Source of the DNA: Heterobasidion occidentale
Lineage: Eukaryota; Basidiomycota; Agaricomycetes; Russulales; Bondarzewiaceae
Direction: 5' to 3'
Length of the DNA stretch: 64,000 bases
NCBI GenBank assembly: GCA_039111635.1
Contig: JBCAQO010000001.1
Coordinates: 1,860,001 to 1,924,000, forward strand
Shown piece by piece: positions 1 through 9,226 of the stretch. The translations under genes and the position numbers were made by a program. The notes under the pieces were generated by a model. The model made no database searches. It was given only the letters and a program-made list of their open reading frames with translations, and was not told the DNA's origin. Numbering within the stretch: the first letter of the stretch is position 1; each line of letters opens with the position of its first letter.

Positions 1-316
1 CCCTCTAGGCCGTCAGCGCCGGAGACGGAGAGTATGGTAGGTCGTATTTAGTCCGAGAAAAACATAAGTAATGCACGTTAAGAGGCGTGAAATCGAACCG
101 TATCATCAAAGCGGACACTCATTCACGTTGCCCCCTGCCGCGCCCTGACACGATAGCCCTTGAGTACAGATGTCAGGGTATACCACCTAGTTAGAAGCAC
201 GCGGGTACTGCGTCGTTGAGCCGAGTCCCTCTTCTCATCGTGCCGGTGGTCACCGGTTCGGCGGAGTCAAACCGCCGTAGACCTTGGTAGTTTTACATCG
301 TGCCGGATGAAGTCCC
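1..316 (-). other. RetA 3' non-coding region
   Basis: There is no gene here. The stretch lies between ORF3 and the unseen polypurine tract and 3' LTR. One copy of the motif that is repeated in RetC's 3' region (TAGTTTTACATCGTGCCGGAT) sits at 288-308. A short stretch around 60-70 also resembles RetC near 21905, so the two families share 3' non-coding sequence. Confidence 0.5.
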
Positions 317-1282
317 TCAGTCGGATTCGGCCTCCTCTTCGCTTTCCTCGGTCCATCCTATCCTTCTTGGTTCGATCCGTCTCCATCCTAGTTCTTCGGG
401 TAAGGTAAACGTGTATGGGTGGAAACGTCGGTGGTGTGGGGACGGGAATGCTCCGGGCATCGGGCGGTATGGTGATCCGTTCGAGGCGGATGACGAGGCT
501 CGGGAGATCACGGCTGTGGTCGGCATGTGATATTCGGTTGGGTCGAATACGTCGTCAGCGTAGTAGACCGGTCCTGTTAGTCCGATGAGGCGTCGTTCTC
601 CTGCTAAGATACGGGCCGAGAGTGATTCTTCTCGCGTGTGGAGCGCTCTCTGCGCGTGCATAGTGAACGCGCGTTCCTCTCGGAGGATGCCGAGCGCTCG
701 CAGGACGTCAGCCGTGGATCCTCCTGACATAAACTCTTGTGAGGTATCCCCCGCGAGTAGTCCTAGCAAGTATGTGACGGGGGTGGTGAGGTAGGTGTCT
801 GGTTCTAGGTGGACAATCCCTGGGGTAGTTTCATCGAATAGAGGTGGAGGGGAGGTGGATGCTCGGTTAGCGGAGGGGTGTGGAGTGGGCGGACGTCGTT
901 CGCGGCATTTCCTCTCTTCATTAGCCTGGAACCGTTCCTCGTCTATCTCGTTCTGTTCCAATATCCTGATCCTGTCCATCTCGTGCTCGTACTCCGAGTC
1001 CGTATCCGACCATCCGTCACTCCTCTCTGGCCTATTCGGGTCATTTCTTTCCCATAAGTTACCGGCTTCGTCTAAGTAGTGGTCGCGGTGCCACCTAACT
1101 TCAATTTCCATGTTTCGGGCGTCGTCTTCCTCTTGTTCCGCCTGCCTGACCGCTTCTTCGTCGTCTTCTGTCCATGGGACGGGTCGTTCTTCGGATACGT
1201 CGGACTCCGTGGATGGGGACGGCGTATCGTCAGTTTGTACAGATTGGTCGACGAAGGTGGTGGTCTGCTCAGAGTCTGACAT
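317..1282 (-). CDS. RetA ORF3, unidentified protein downstream of pol
   Basis: This is an open frame of 321 codons from an ATG at 1282. The ATG lies just before the pol stop (1271-1269), giving a 14-nt overlap in a different frame that could allow termination-reinitiation. The frame stays open upstream to 1399 without another ATG. The protein is Ser/Thr/Pro-rich at the N terminus, strongly acidic in the middle (runs such as EEDDARNMEIEV), and then has a predicted helical segment (DVLRALGILREERAF) and a Pro/Arg-rich C terminus. I see no membrane segment, zinc knuckle or known enzyme motif, so I cannot name a function. Each of the three full elements here has an ORF in this position, which argues that it is a real gene. 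Confidence 0.6.
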   Translation of the reverse strand: MSDSEQTTTFVDQSVQTDDTPSPSTESDVSEERPVPWTEDDEEAVRQAEQEEDDARNMEIEVRWHRDHYLDEAGNLWERNDPNRPERSDGWSDTDSEYEHEMDRIRILEQNEIDEERFQANEERKCRERRPPTPHPSANRASTSPPPLFDETTPGIVHLEPDTYLTTPVTYLLGLLAGDTSQEFMSGGSTADVLRALGILREERAFTMHAQRALHTREESLSARILAGERRLIGLTGPVYYADDVFDPTEYHMPTTAVISRASSSASNGSPYRPMPGAFPSPHHRRFHPYTFTLPEELGWRRIEPRRIGWTEESEEEAESD

Positions 1283-4200
1283 GGAGGAGGAAGGCGAGGT
1301 TGGAGAGGAAGTTGTTGAATGCGTGGGTTGTCCGAATGGATGAGGGGATCGAGAGTATCGAGTTCGAGATTTTATATGTTTTTTGTTTTGTTTGTTCAAT
1401 GTTTGTCAGGGTTGTCCGAAGGGGAATGGTTGACGGATGTTTCACGTCATATGCTTCCATTAATTCCTTTGCGTTGGTTAGGCTTGCCCTTGTGACCCAT
1501 TCATCGGACGAGTCGGGGTATCCTTTCCAGTGCACCAGGTACTGATATCCGCGGCCTCGTTTTCTCTTATCTCTTATCTCTTCGACTTCGTACTCTTCTT
1601 CTCCATCCACGAGGTCAGGTGGTGGTTCTTCGAAGTTTGGTCCGTGAGCATCGGTCTCTCGATACGGCGTTATTAGCGAGGCGTGGAACACCGGGTGTAT
1701 TTTCCATGTCGGTGGGAGCTTTAGTCTGAACGTTATGGGTCCTAGCTTCTTTTTGATAAGGAAGGGCCCGTGGAGCTTGGGTGCTAGCTTGTCCTTGGGA
1801 TGCGTTGTCTTAATGTTTTTTCCCGATAGCCAGACTTTCTGTCCTTCTTCTAGTTCTACCTCGTGTTCCGCTGTTCTCTTCGCCATTATTTCTGCTGCTG
1901 CTTCTAGGCTGGCTCTCGTCTCTTCTCTTACGTTTTTCAGCTTTTCCAACCGTCGCTCTACGCCAGGGATGTCGGACCTCGGTTCGATTTGTGGCATAAT
2001 CGTGGGGTTAAACCCATATAGGAGTTGGAACGGTGATTGATGTGTCGCCGAGTGTTCTCGTGCGTTGTGAGCGAATTCGGCGTAGGGAAGTAGTTCTGGC
2101 CAGTTACTTTGCTCGTAGTTGCAGAACGCTCGGAGATATTGTTCGAGTTCTTGATTTACTCGTTCTGTTTCTCCATCGGTTTCCGGGTGATACGCCGTGC
2201 TTAGCGCTACCGTTACCCCTAGTTTTTTCCAAAGTTCCTTGGTGAATCTGGCTGCGAACTGTGGTCCCCTGTCTGATATTATTTTTTCTGGTAGTCCGTA
2301 TCTTTTCCACACGTTTTTCATGTAAAGATCTGCCGTTCCTTCTGCGTCTATGGTTTTGGCGCATGGGGTGTACACGACTCCCTTCGTGTTCCTGTCTACG
2401 GTTATGTGGATGGAGTCGTACGGTCCGACTTGCGGTAGGTCTGTAATGAAATCCATCGTGACCGTTTGCCAAGGTCCCTTGGGTACTTCGTTCGGCATTA
2501 ATGGAACTCGTATAGGGTGCGTTGCGTTTTTTGTATTTTGGCATATTGCGCATCCTGTTACGTATTCTTTTACGAACGTGGACATGCCTGGCCACCAAAA
2601 GTTGTCGGATATTAAAACGTAAGTCTTCCACCTTCCTGGGTGTCCGGTTGCGATGGAGTCGTGGTATGTTTTGACTATGTCTCTTTTCAGCTCGTCGTTG
2701 GGTGGTACATAGACTTTTCCTTGATGCCATATGAGTTCGTCTTCGTAATTCCATTTTTGCAGTCCTTTTGCCAGTGCTCGTGGTCCTGATGCTTTTATGA
2801 CGTCCATTGCTTCCGTTATTTCTTTGTCTCTTGCCGTTACTTCCTTTAGTCTCTGTCGAAGTTGTCTGTCTATCAGTTCGATCGTGCCTCGTCCTGTTGC
2901 TTTTTTGACAAATAGCTGTGGGTTTAGTAGCGTTTGGTTCGTGTTATCTAGTTTCACCCCCCGTTTTAGGTCTGGACGCCTGGACAGTGCATCAGGGTGG
3001 TGCGTAACTCCCGGTTTATGAACGAGGGTAAAATCGAATCGAGATAAGAAAAGGGACCATCGGGCTTGTCGGCGGGATAAGGTTCTGGCAGTTCCGAAGT
3101 AAAGGAGGTTCTTGTGATCCGACCAGATTTCGAAAGGCCAGTGGGCTCCTTCGAGGTACACGCGCCAGTGGTCCAGGGCGTGGATGACGGCAAGTAATTC
3201 CTTATCGAAGATGTCATAATTTCGTTCGGCGGCGTTGAACGACTTCGAAAGGAATGCTACTGGGTGCCATCCGTCACCTGGTATTTCTTGTGACAGGATA
3301 GCGCCTGATGCAAAGTCTGATGCGTCGGTCTCCAGCCTGAATGGTCGTTTATGATTGGGGTAGATAAGGACCGGTGTGGATACGAAGGCTTGTTTGAGTG
3401 ACGTAAAGGCTTCCTGTCGCGCTTCCGTCCATACGAAGGGGGTGTCCTTTTTTGTGAGGTCATTCAAGGGTCGTGCAATAGTGGCGAAATCACGGATGAA
3501 CCTTCGGTAAAAGTTTCCGAAGCCTAAGAATGATTGGACTTCCTTTAGGGTGGTTGGTGTGGGCCATGCCGAGATACCATCAATTTTAACCGGATCCATC
3601 GAAATTCTGTCCTTTGAGATGATAAATCCGAGATATTCGACTTCTTCGACTTCGAATTGGCACTTCGTTGGTTTGAGGAACAAGTCATGCTCCAGCAGTA
3701 TTTTCATGACCTGCACGGTGACCCTTCGGTGTTCTTCCAAGGTTTTTGTAAAAACCAGGATGTCATCCATGTACACCGTGACGACTCGGGCAATGATGAG
3801 GTCGTGGAAGATAGTGTTCATCATTGTTTGAAACGTCGCCGGGGAGTTGCAAAGTCCGAAGAACATGACGAGGCATTCGTAAAGGCCGTATTTGGTTAGG
3901 AAGGCCGTCTTCCATTCGTCTCCTTCTGCTATGCGGATATTGTTGTATCCCCATTTGACATCGAACTTCGAGAATATCCTCGCTCCGGACCTAGCGATGG
4001 TTCGTATAACATCGTTGATTAGGGGTAGGGGGTATTTGTTTTTTATCGTATTTTCGTTTAACCGACGATAGTCTTGTACGGGTCTAAGGTCTCCTTCTTT
4101 TTTCTTTACAAAAAAGAAGGGCGAGGCTTGTGGCGATTTGGATATTCGAATTGTTCCCCTTTTTACGTGTTCCTGTATTACGTCATATAGTTTTTCATCT

Positions 4201-5123
4201 TCGTATTCCGTTAGGGGATACAACTTGCATCCCTTGGGTTCCCATCCTGGTTTCATGTCAATATGGTGGTCCCACGAGCTATGTTGTGGTAGTCGTTGGG
4301 ACGCTTCCTGGCTGAAAACCTTCGCGAACCGCTTTAGGATGTATTTCGGGACGATTTCCTCCGTCGTGCGCACATCCTTTTTCTTGTTAGCTTCTTCTGC
4401 TAATTCTTGTGATTTACTGTGGGTCGATCGAAGGTGGATCGTTCTGTCCGGGTTTGTTTCAAAGACATTTTTACCATAACGGTTTTCATAGAGGTTCGCG
4501 ATGAACTCGTTGACCCCTTCGTCTTCTTCGCTTTCTTCCGGTAGACCTTCCGGTTGGTCTTCTATTGATACGTAATTGACCGTCTTTCTTGCTCCCCGCC
4601 GTGCGAGCCTTTCTGCCTTGATGACAATCTCGGCCCTGCTCGTTATGCACGTCGAAGAGCATGCTTGGAAGGTTAGGTCATTATTCACCCAATCGATCCT
4701 GGGGTTGTGTTCGTGCAACCAATCCGTTCCTAGGATGAGGTCTTCTCCTCCCAAGTCGGTCACTAGTAGTTCGCATTGTTCGTCGTGATAGTCTCCTTCG
4801 TCGTTTTCCATCCTCATCAGTAAATGCGCTTTGTTTGTGATAGCTCCTCCCTGATTTGCTGAGCCGTCTACATTGAAGACAGGTATCGACTTCTCTATTT
4901 TCTCGAGTTTTATCCCTTGAGTGCGGCAGAATTGCTTATCGATAAGGAGCCCTTCTGCCCCCGAGTCGATTAATACCTTTGCTTCGGTGTTTCCCTCTGA
5001 ATGTTTTAACTGTACTTTTATGCGCATGGACGATTTTTGATTTGATTTGGTGAGTCGTACAGATGTCTTTACACGAGGAGAGTTGATGGATCCTGCATAC
5101 ACCGATGATGCGGATCGTACTAA
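1269..5123 (-). CDS. pol: RetA Pol polyprotein (PR-RT-RNaseH-IN-chromodomain)
   Basis: About 1,280 codons are open. In order it has an aspartic protease (LIDSGAEG), a reverse transcriptase with YMDD at 3762-3773, an RNase H (ETDASDFASG), a zinc-binding integrase N terminus (H..H..CAIC), and an integrase core with D, D (SDRGPQF) and E (TDGETERVNQE). It ends in a chromodomain (YLVHWKGYPDSSDEW). Such chromodomains are known to direct chromovirus integration toward marked chromatin. The frame lies in -1 relative to gag and is open through the gag stop, so it is most simply made by -1 frameshifting at 5123-5129. No catalytic residue that I can check is missing. Confidence 0.93.
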   Translation of the reverse strand, partial: LVRSASSVYAGSINSPRVKTSVRLTKSNQKSSMRIKVQLKHSEGNTEAKVLIDSGAEGLLIDKQFCRTQGIKLEKIEKSIPVFNVDGSANQGGAITNKAHLLMRMENDEGDYHDEQCELLVTDLGGEDLILGTDWLHEHNPRIDWVNNDLTFQACSSTCITSRAEIVIKAERLARRGARKTVNYVSIEDQPEGLPEESEEDEGVNEFIANLYENRYGKNVFETNPDRTIHLRSTHSKSQELAEEANKKKDVRTTEEIVPKYILKRFAKVFSQEASQRLPQHSSWDHHIDMKPGWEPKGCKLYPLTEYEDEKLYDVIQEHVKRGTIRISKSPQASPFFFVKKKEGDLRPVQDYRRLNENTIKNKYPLPLINDVIRTIARSGARIFSKFDVKWGYNNIRIAEGDEWKTAFLTKYGLYECLVMFFGLCNSPATFQTMMNTIFHDLIIARVVTVYMDDILVFTKTLEEHRRVTVQVMKILLEHDLFLKPTKCQFEVEEVEYLGFIISKDRISMDPVKIDGISAWPTPTTLKEVQSFLGFGNFYRRFIRDFATIARPLNDLTKKDTPFVWTEARQEAFTSLKQAFVSTPVLIYPNHKRPFRLETDASDFASGAILSQEIPGDGWHPVAFLSKSFNAAERNYDIFDKELLAVIHALDHWRVYLEGAHWPFEIWSDHKNLLYFGTARTLSRRQARWSLFLSRFDFTLVHKPGVTHHPDALSRRPDLKRGVKLDNTNQTLLNPQLFVKKATGRGTIELIDRQLRQRLKEVTARDKEITEAMDVIKASGPRALAKGLQKWNYEDELIWHQGKVYVPPNDELKRDIVKTYHDSIATGHPGRWKTYVLISDNFWWPGMSTFVKEYVTGCAICQNTKNATHPIRVPLMPNEVPKGPWQTVTMDFITDLPQVGPYDSIHITVDRNTKGVVYTPCAKTIDAEGTADLYMKNVWKRYGLPEKIISDRGPQFAARFTKELWKKLGVTVALSTAYHPETDGETERVNQELEQYLRAFCNYEQSNWPELLPYAEFAHNAREHSATHQSPFQLLYGFNPTIMPQIEPRSDIPGVERRLEKLKNVREETRASLEAAAEIMAKRTAEHEVELEEGQKVWLSGKNIKTTHPKDKLAPKLHGPFLIKKKLGPITFRLKLPPTWKIHPVFHASLITPYRETDAHGPNFEEPPPDLVDGEEEYEVEEIRDKRKRGRGYQYLVHWKGYPDSSDEWVTRASLTNAKELMEAYDVKHPSTIPLRTTLTNIEQTKQKTYKISNSILSIPSSIRTTHAFNNFLSNLAFLLHVRL

Positions 5124-6277
5124 AAATTTGTGTCCGTTTCCTTCTTTCCACTTTCCCTACTTAGGGCTTGTAGCAACGCCTCTTGTTCGTCCCGCCTAAG
5201 TTTCCCTATAAACCTCTGGATCTCTTCTCCGCTAATCTCAGGCTCCGTCTGACGTAAAGTTGCATCCTCGCCGGGTGAGTAGGTTTGCCGAGCTGCGAGT
5301 CTAGCCCTGAATGGGTTAGTCATCGCCACGCCTCTACTCTCTCCCTGAGCTGTTTCCTCGCCACTGTTCTGAGCTCGCGCTGCGAACGTTCGGCCATTGC
5401 CGCTTCCTCCTCTTCCCAGCCCTCCGCCGGTCGAAGCCTGTCCGTACCCCATTTTTCTGTCACCCGATTGAACATATCCAGCTGCCCCTTGAGGTACCCT
5501 AGATGCACCCCTAGCGGGACATTGGTTGGCCATGTGTCCTTTCTTTCGACAGTAAAAGCACCCACCCTCCATTCGGAGTCTGTTCCTTTCATCGTCGGTT
5601 AGGGGAGTGCGGAGTGCGTCGACGGCCATAGGTACGACGGAATTGTTCATACTGGCTGGGGCGTTGGATGAGTTGTAGCGGAAGGGGTTACTCCGTTGTG
5701 TTGTTGCCGCAGGGATGGAGCTTTTTATGCTCTGGAGTTCCCTCCATTGGTTATCAAACCGTTGCGTGTATGAAATCCAGTCAACTATTTTGGTCGGCAT
5801 GTCCGGGAGCCTGTAAATTTGTTTGAGGATTTCTGGGTGTATGGCTCGGCGGAAGTAATCAACGGTTGACTCCATGTCGAATCCGCTTTCTGCCGCTGTA
5901 ATTTGGAAGTCTGCTACGAAGTCATCTGCCGTCCTTTTCCCCATCCTCATGGTGAACAGCTTTTGTCGTGCCTTCTGTTCCGTTCCTTCATCCCGGAATA
6001 CCTTCGCTAACTCTTCTAGGAATTTTTTGAACGTTCCCCACGTTAGCCGGGTTTCTCCTTCTCTCCAGGTTCTGAGTTCCCTGTCGTAATAGTATCTCTG
6101 TGCGTACATCGACGCAGTTCCCGCTCTCATGTAGGATAGTACAAACAGGATCTTGGCTTTGTCATCGGTGAATTTGGCGGGGTTGGCGGTGATGTACATG
6201 TGGCATTCGTAAATCCATTCTCTGTACTGGGTTCTCGTTCCATCGTATTCCTTCGGTTTGTTTAGTTTATCCGACAT
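5120..6277 (-). CDS. gag: RetA Gag (capsid and zinc knuckle)
   Basis: The first ATG of the frame is at 6277 (MSDKLNKPKEY), giving 385 residues. The capsid-like part precedes a CCHC zinc knuckle (CFYCRKKGHMANQC) near 5540 that would bind RNA. The basic, Gly/Arg-rich tail ends at TAG 5120-5122. The same reading frame is open upstream of the ATG to a TAG at 6737-6739, about 150 codons of protein-like sequence without an ATG. A longer Gag form started at a non-AUG codon is therefore possible. Confidence 0.85.
   Translation of the reverse strand: MSDKLNKPKEYDGTRTQYREWIYECHMYITANPAKFTDDKAKILFVLSYMRAGTASMYAQRYYYDRELRTWREGETRLTWGTFKKFLEELAKVFRDEGTEQKARQKLFTMRMGKRTADDFVADFQITAAESGFDMESTVDYFRRAIHPEILKQIYRLPDMPTKIVDWISYTQRFDNQWRELQSIKSSIPAATTQRSNPFRYNSSNAPASMNNSVVPMAVDALRTPLTDDERNRLRMEGGCFYCRKKGHMANQCPARGASRVPQGAAGYVQSGDRKMGYGQASTGGGLGRGGSGNGRTFAARAQNSGEETAQGESRGVAMTNPFRARLAARQTYSPGEDATLRQTEPEISGEEIQRFIGKLRRDEQEALLQALSRESGKKETDTNF
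5123..5129 (-). promoter_or_regulatory. Probable -1 ribosomal frameshift site (A AAT TTT)
   Basis: On the coding strand the last gag codons read ACA AAT TTT TAG. A-AAT-TTT fits the X-XXY-YYZ slippery heptamer and directly abuts the gag stop. Slipping by -1 continues TTA GTA CGA into the pol frame without a stop. I did not resolve a downstream pseudoknot. Confidence 0.65.
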
Positions 6278-6541
6278 ATCGTCGTCAGATTCTTCTGGGT
6301 CGTCTTCGGGTGTTTCGGGGTCTCCGGCAGGGTCTTCCGGTGGGTTCGGGTCTTCGGTTGGCGGGGTTGGCGGGTTCCGGGGTGGTTCTGGATCGCTTTC
6401 GTCTATCGGTGTTATTGCCCCCTTGGGGATAATTCCCTCTGTGATGTCTTCTTTGGGGATATCAATGGGTCCTGCCGATGGGGTTCTTGCTAGGAGTGGT
6501 GCTACGGTTCTGAGTGGCGCCCTTCTGTCTTCCCAGGCCAC

Positions 6542-7068
6542 GAGTGGAGCGTCTACTGTTTTTCCGCTATCCGGTCCTCCCGTATATATCCAATTTCCTT
6601 TCGAGGTTCTTCTGATGGGTTGTCCTAGGTGCTGGTATACCTTTGAGTATTCAAAGTAGTCGGTCCCGTGTGGAACTCGCCCTACGTCTCTTCCTTTTCC
6701 TTTGGAAGTCGTTGTGGATAATCTTAGAAGCCCGCGCTAGTCTCGATTTGATTAGAATCGAGGGTCAAGGCAACAGCAGCTTCTCCTGTAGTACGTATGC
6801 GTGTCGTAAAGTACGTATACCGTATGTAACGTCAAGTGCGATTGTATCGGTCGTACCTCAGCTGGGTTGATTACCAGACAGAGATATTCTACAACCTGAA
6901 GCGACCCTCAATAAAGTGGTATCGCCCAATCGTTCGCTCGAAGTGTATAGTAACTAGTACGGTCGACGAACGCTTGTCTTTTGGGACTGCCTAGCGTCGT
7001 GTGTATGTAGCCGGTGTTCTGCTGAAAAATAGATTCGAGAGTACCTGTGGTGTAGGTCGGGTTTAAGG
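6542..7068 (-). other. RetA 5' leader
   Basis: This is leader between the primer-binding segment and gag. The gag frame remains open, without ATG, from 6736 downward. Beyond that I see no gene. A 7-bp-stem hairpin (CTCGATT/AATCGAG) lies near 6742-6762. Packaging or dimerisation signals would be expected here but cannot be recognised from sequence alone. Confidence 0.5.
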
Positions 7069-7078
7069 AGGCTATCCA
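7069..7078 (-). promoter_or_regulatory. RetA primer-binding segment (self-priming type)
   Basis: Plus-strand AGGCTATCCA lies 2 nt from the inner edge of the 5' LTR. Its exact reverse complement TGGATAGCCT lies inside the LTR at 7223-7232. That LTR site is 34 nt downstream of a TATTTATA box (about 7258-7266), so it would form the transcript's 5' end. Confidence 0.75.
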
Positions 7079-7080
7079 GA

Positions 7081-7398
7081 TGTCAAGAACGACTGTGAAT
7101 GACGAGATGACCTAAACCACAAACACTGAGATGATAGAAGAGGATGTTTTGTGTGGACTTGATCAGACCAATGCTTGTAACCCAGAAGACTGGTGAACAG
7201 TAGTTCTGTGATTAGACAAAGGTGGATAGCCTAAGGCTTTCACTACTGCGCACGGATCTATAAATACGTGAACCTAGATGCACGGACCAAGTAACAATGG
7301 AGCGGGAACGCGAGGTATAGACTTGGGAAGGGTCCAACGTATCCCTATATGGAAGGTGGGAAAGTACGAGTACGTAAGAAATAAACGAGTTTGTAACA
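7081..7398 (-). repeat. RetA 5' LTR (318 bp)
   Basis: The LTR is bounded by TG (7081, TGTCAAGAAC) and CA (7398, TTTGTAACA). The inner edge was placed by the self-complementary primer-binding segment 2 nt away. The outer edge was placed where RetD homology resumes at 7399. The second LTR is not in the window, so the boundary cannot be confirmed by comparison. Confidence 0.7.
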
Positions 7399-7845
7399 GG
7401 TGCCTCCATCCGATGGAGGGGTCGTGGTATTTCAACCAATCCGTTCCTAGGAGCATGTCGTCTTTCCCTAGATTGGTGATAAACATCTGGACGCGTTCAG
7501 TGTGAGTTCTCCCTCGTCTGTCCTTGACGGTGAGATTTGCGTCTAGGCCTCGTCGAATGAGGCCTGCCTTGTTGATGGTGTCATCGACGTTGCGAACGCG
7601 GATGGGGCGATTTAAAGGGTAGGTGGGGAGGTTGTGCTTCTGTACCCACTCTTCGTTTACCAAAATCCCTTCGCATGCTGAGTCGATGGCAGCTCTGGCT
7701 CCAGTGCTTCTTCCTCGAGTTGTCAACCGCACGTCAAGTCGAATGGGGGTAATAATGTGACTGTTCATTGCTCCGATTCGAATATATGACGGGGAATCAT
7801 ACTCGAGTTTCCTCAACCCTCTCTCTTCGGCTGGTGAAGGAGAGG
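7399..7845 (-). pseudogene. RetD pol fragment (retroviral-type aspartic protease), truncated
   Basis: The protein includes the protease motif AAIDSACEG and the GTDWLKYHDPSIGW block. It then runs into RetA LTR sequence at 7398, so the tail of the apparent open frame down to 7274 is not real. Everything downstream (RT, RNase H, integrase) has been displaced to the left of the window. The frame relative to gag differs by one base from RetC near 7810. Confidence 0.8.
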
Positions 7846-9054
7846 TCAGGAAAAATCCTCTGCCAGATCTACCAACATCTTCTTTGCCTCGGCCTCCCCT
7901 ACTTCTTGGAAGAGCGTTCGGATGCCATTAGTATCACTGATGGGTCCGTTTTTTCGTCGTCCGTTAGGCGGTACGTAGCGCTCTCCATTGCTCTGGCGTG
8001 ACCCTCCCCTTCTCGCGGAAGGGTCCTCACGTTCCACCGAATTACCAGGTTGTGGTACCCGACGGTGGTAGCCATGAGAACTCCCCTCCTCCAATCCTCG
8101 ATGTAGTCGCGCATTGTCTCCCACCGGGGGTTCTTGCTCGTCTTCATCCTCCATGTCTGCAGCGCGAGTTCGTCTACTTCCTCCGCCCACCAGCTTGCGC
8201 GGATTTCCTCGAGATGGGGGAACACCTCTGCGAGTGGATCGACAGTCAGACGCCCAGTGCCCTAGCTTTCCACAGTTAAAGCAACGAGTGGTGAGCTTGC
8301 CATCATAAGTGCGCTTCTGGCGAGCGGCATCTCTTTTTCGAGAGGCGTCAATATCCATGTCGACTACCTGGTTGTTCATTCTGCGAGGAGCTGTGGTAGA
8401 ATTGTAACGACGAGCTGGTTGGAGGTGAAAGCGATTGAGGAAGTCGCTTCGGAATGAGGTGGAGTTGGCGAGGATCGCCTTTTGAGCACTTCGGGCTCTT
8501 AGGCGTCCATCTATTTCACAGGCAGTGTTGACCCAATCTTGGATCGTGTCCTTCGGCGGAGTTTCCTTGTCATAGATTTTGTCCATGACCCTTGGATCAA
8601 GCCCTCTCTGAAAATAAGGAACCTGTTCCTTATCAGTGATGTCGGCATCGGCGGCGATAAGGATGAATTGATTTGAATATTCATCCACCGTCATCTTCCC
8701 CTGAGAGAAAGACATGAGGGCGCTTCGGGCCTTGTCCGTGAGGTTCGTTTCCTTGAACTGGAGTTTGAACTTGTTAAGGAAATCGTCCCAAGTTCCTACG
8801 GTCTTGGGCGGGGTCGCCCCTACTGTCTTCTTTAGGAAGCTTTCTGCCCATACGCCGGCCGTCCCATATCTCATGCAAGAGAGAGCGAGGGAAACTTTAT
8901 CTGTGTCCGTCTTGTATCGGTCCGACTCTGTTGTAAAAAGGAGGAGGCAATTCATGATGAATTTCTGTGATTGTGTTCGGTCCCCTTCGAAGTTATCAGG
9001 GAGTTTGAGCTTGCCCCTTCCCGACGAGACGGGGGGGTCTGTAGGATTTGACAT
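7846..9054 (-). CDS. gag: RetD Gag (402 aa, intact frame)
   Basis: An intact gag of 402 codons starts at ATG 9054 (MSNPTDPPVSSGRGK). It has a capsid-like region with YSNQFILIAADADI and RGLDPRVMDKIY, then a CCHC knuckle (CFNCGKLGHWASDC) and a basic tail ending in LAEDFS. It is the undamaged counterpart of RetC gag and shows where RetC lost bases. Upstream of the ATG the frame is also open to the RetB junction at 9226. The protein is probably not part of a functional element, because pol is severed. Confidence 0.8.
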   Translation of the reverse strand: MSNPTDPPVSSGRGKLKLPDNFEGDRTQSQKFIMNCLLLFTTESDRYKTDTDKVSLALSCMRYGTAGVWAESFLKKTVGATPPKTVGTWDDFLNKFKLQFKETNLTDKARSALMSFSQGKMTVDEYSNQFILIAADADITDKEQVPYFQRGLDPRVMDKIYDKETPPKDTIQDWVNTACEIDGRLRARSAQKAILANSTSFRSDFLNRFHLQPARRYNSTTAPRRMNNQVVDMDIDASRKRDAARQKRTYDGKLTTRCFNCGKLGHWASDCRSTRRGVPPSRGNPRKLVGGGSRRTRAADMEDEDEQEPPVGDNARLHRGLEEGSSHGYHRRVPQPGNSVEREDPSARRGGSRQSNGERYVPPNGRRKNGPISDTNGIRTLFQEVGEAEAKKMLVDLAEDFS

Positions 9055-9226
9055 AATGTTTCGGGTGTTGATCGGTGTTTGAATATCCGAGGATTCGGAC
9101 TCGGATGTTTCTTCTTCTTCCTCCGATGTGTCCGGGATTTCCGGTTCGGGGTTCCTGTACTGGGGTGGCTCTACCCAGTCTTCTGCTATTTCGTCCCAGG
9201 CCCACTCAGCTTCTGTTTCGTCTTCC

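Larger units (their letters stand above)
1..7398 (-). mobile_element. RetA: Ty3/gypsy chromovirus (3' LTR lies outside the window)
   Basis: This is an LTR retrotransposon read right to left: 5' LTR (7081-7398), primer-binding segment, leader, gag, pol, a third ORF, and a 3' non-coding part cut by the window start. Gag, Pol and ORF3 are all open, and the RT, RNase H and integrase motifs are present, so it may be autonomous. The right end at 7398 abuts RetD sequence that is continuous with 26991-27010 of the related RetC, which places the insertion inside RetD's protease region. The expected target duplication begins at 7399; its partner is left of the window. Family assignment rests on the PR-RT-RH-IN order and the C-terminal chromodomain. 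Confidence 0.9.
7399..9226 (-). mobile_element. RetD fragment: gag and partial protease of a RetC-family element
   Basis: The sequence is closely similar to RetC positions 26991-28814 and is cut at both ends, by the RetA LTR on the left and the RetB LTR on the right. It is the remnant of the element into which RetA and RetB jumped. The matching LTR stub is at 30526-30899. Confidence 0.85.

Noticed and set aside
2104..2754. 216-codon minus ORF inside RetA pol
   Set aside because: It is Arg/His-rich, overlaps the integrase coding region in another frame, and has no independent features.
6827..7398. Alternative RetA LTR start at TGTAACG (6827)
   Set aside because: No self-complementary primer segment adjoins it, whereas the 7081 boundary has one at the same 2-nt spacing as RetB and RetC.
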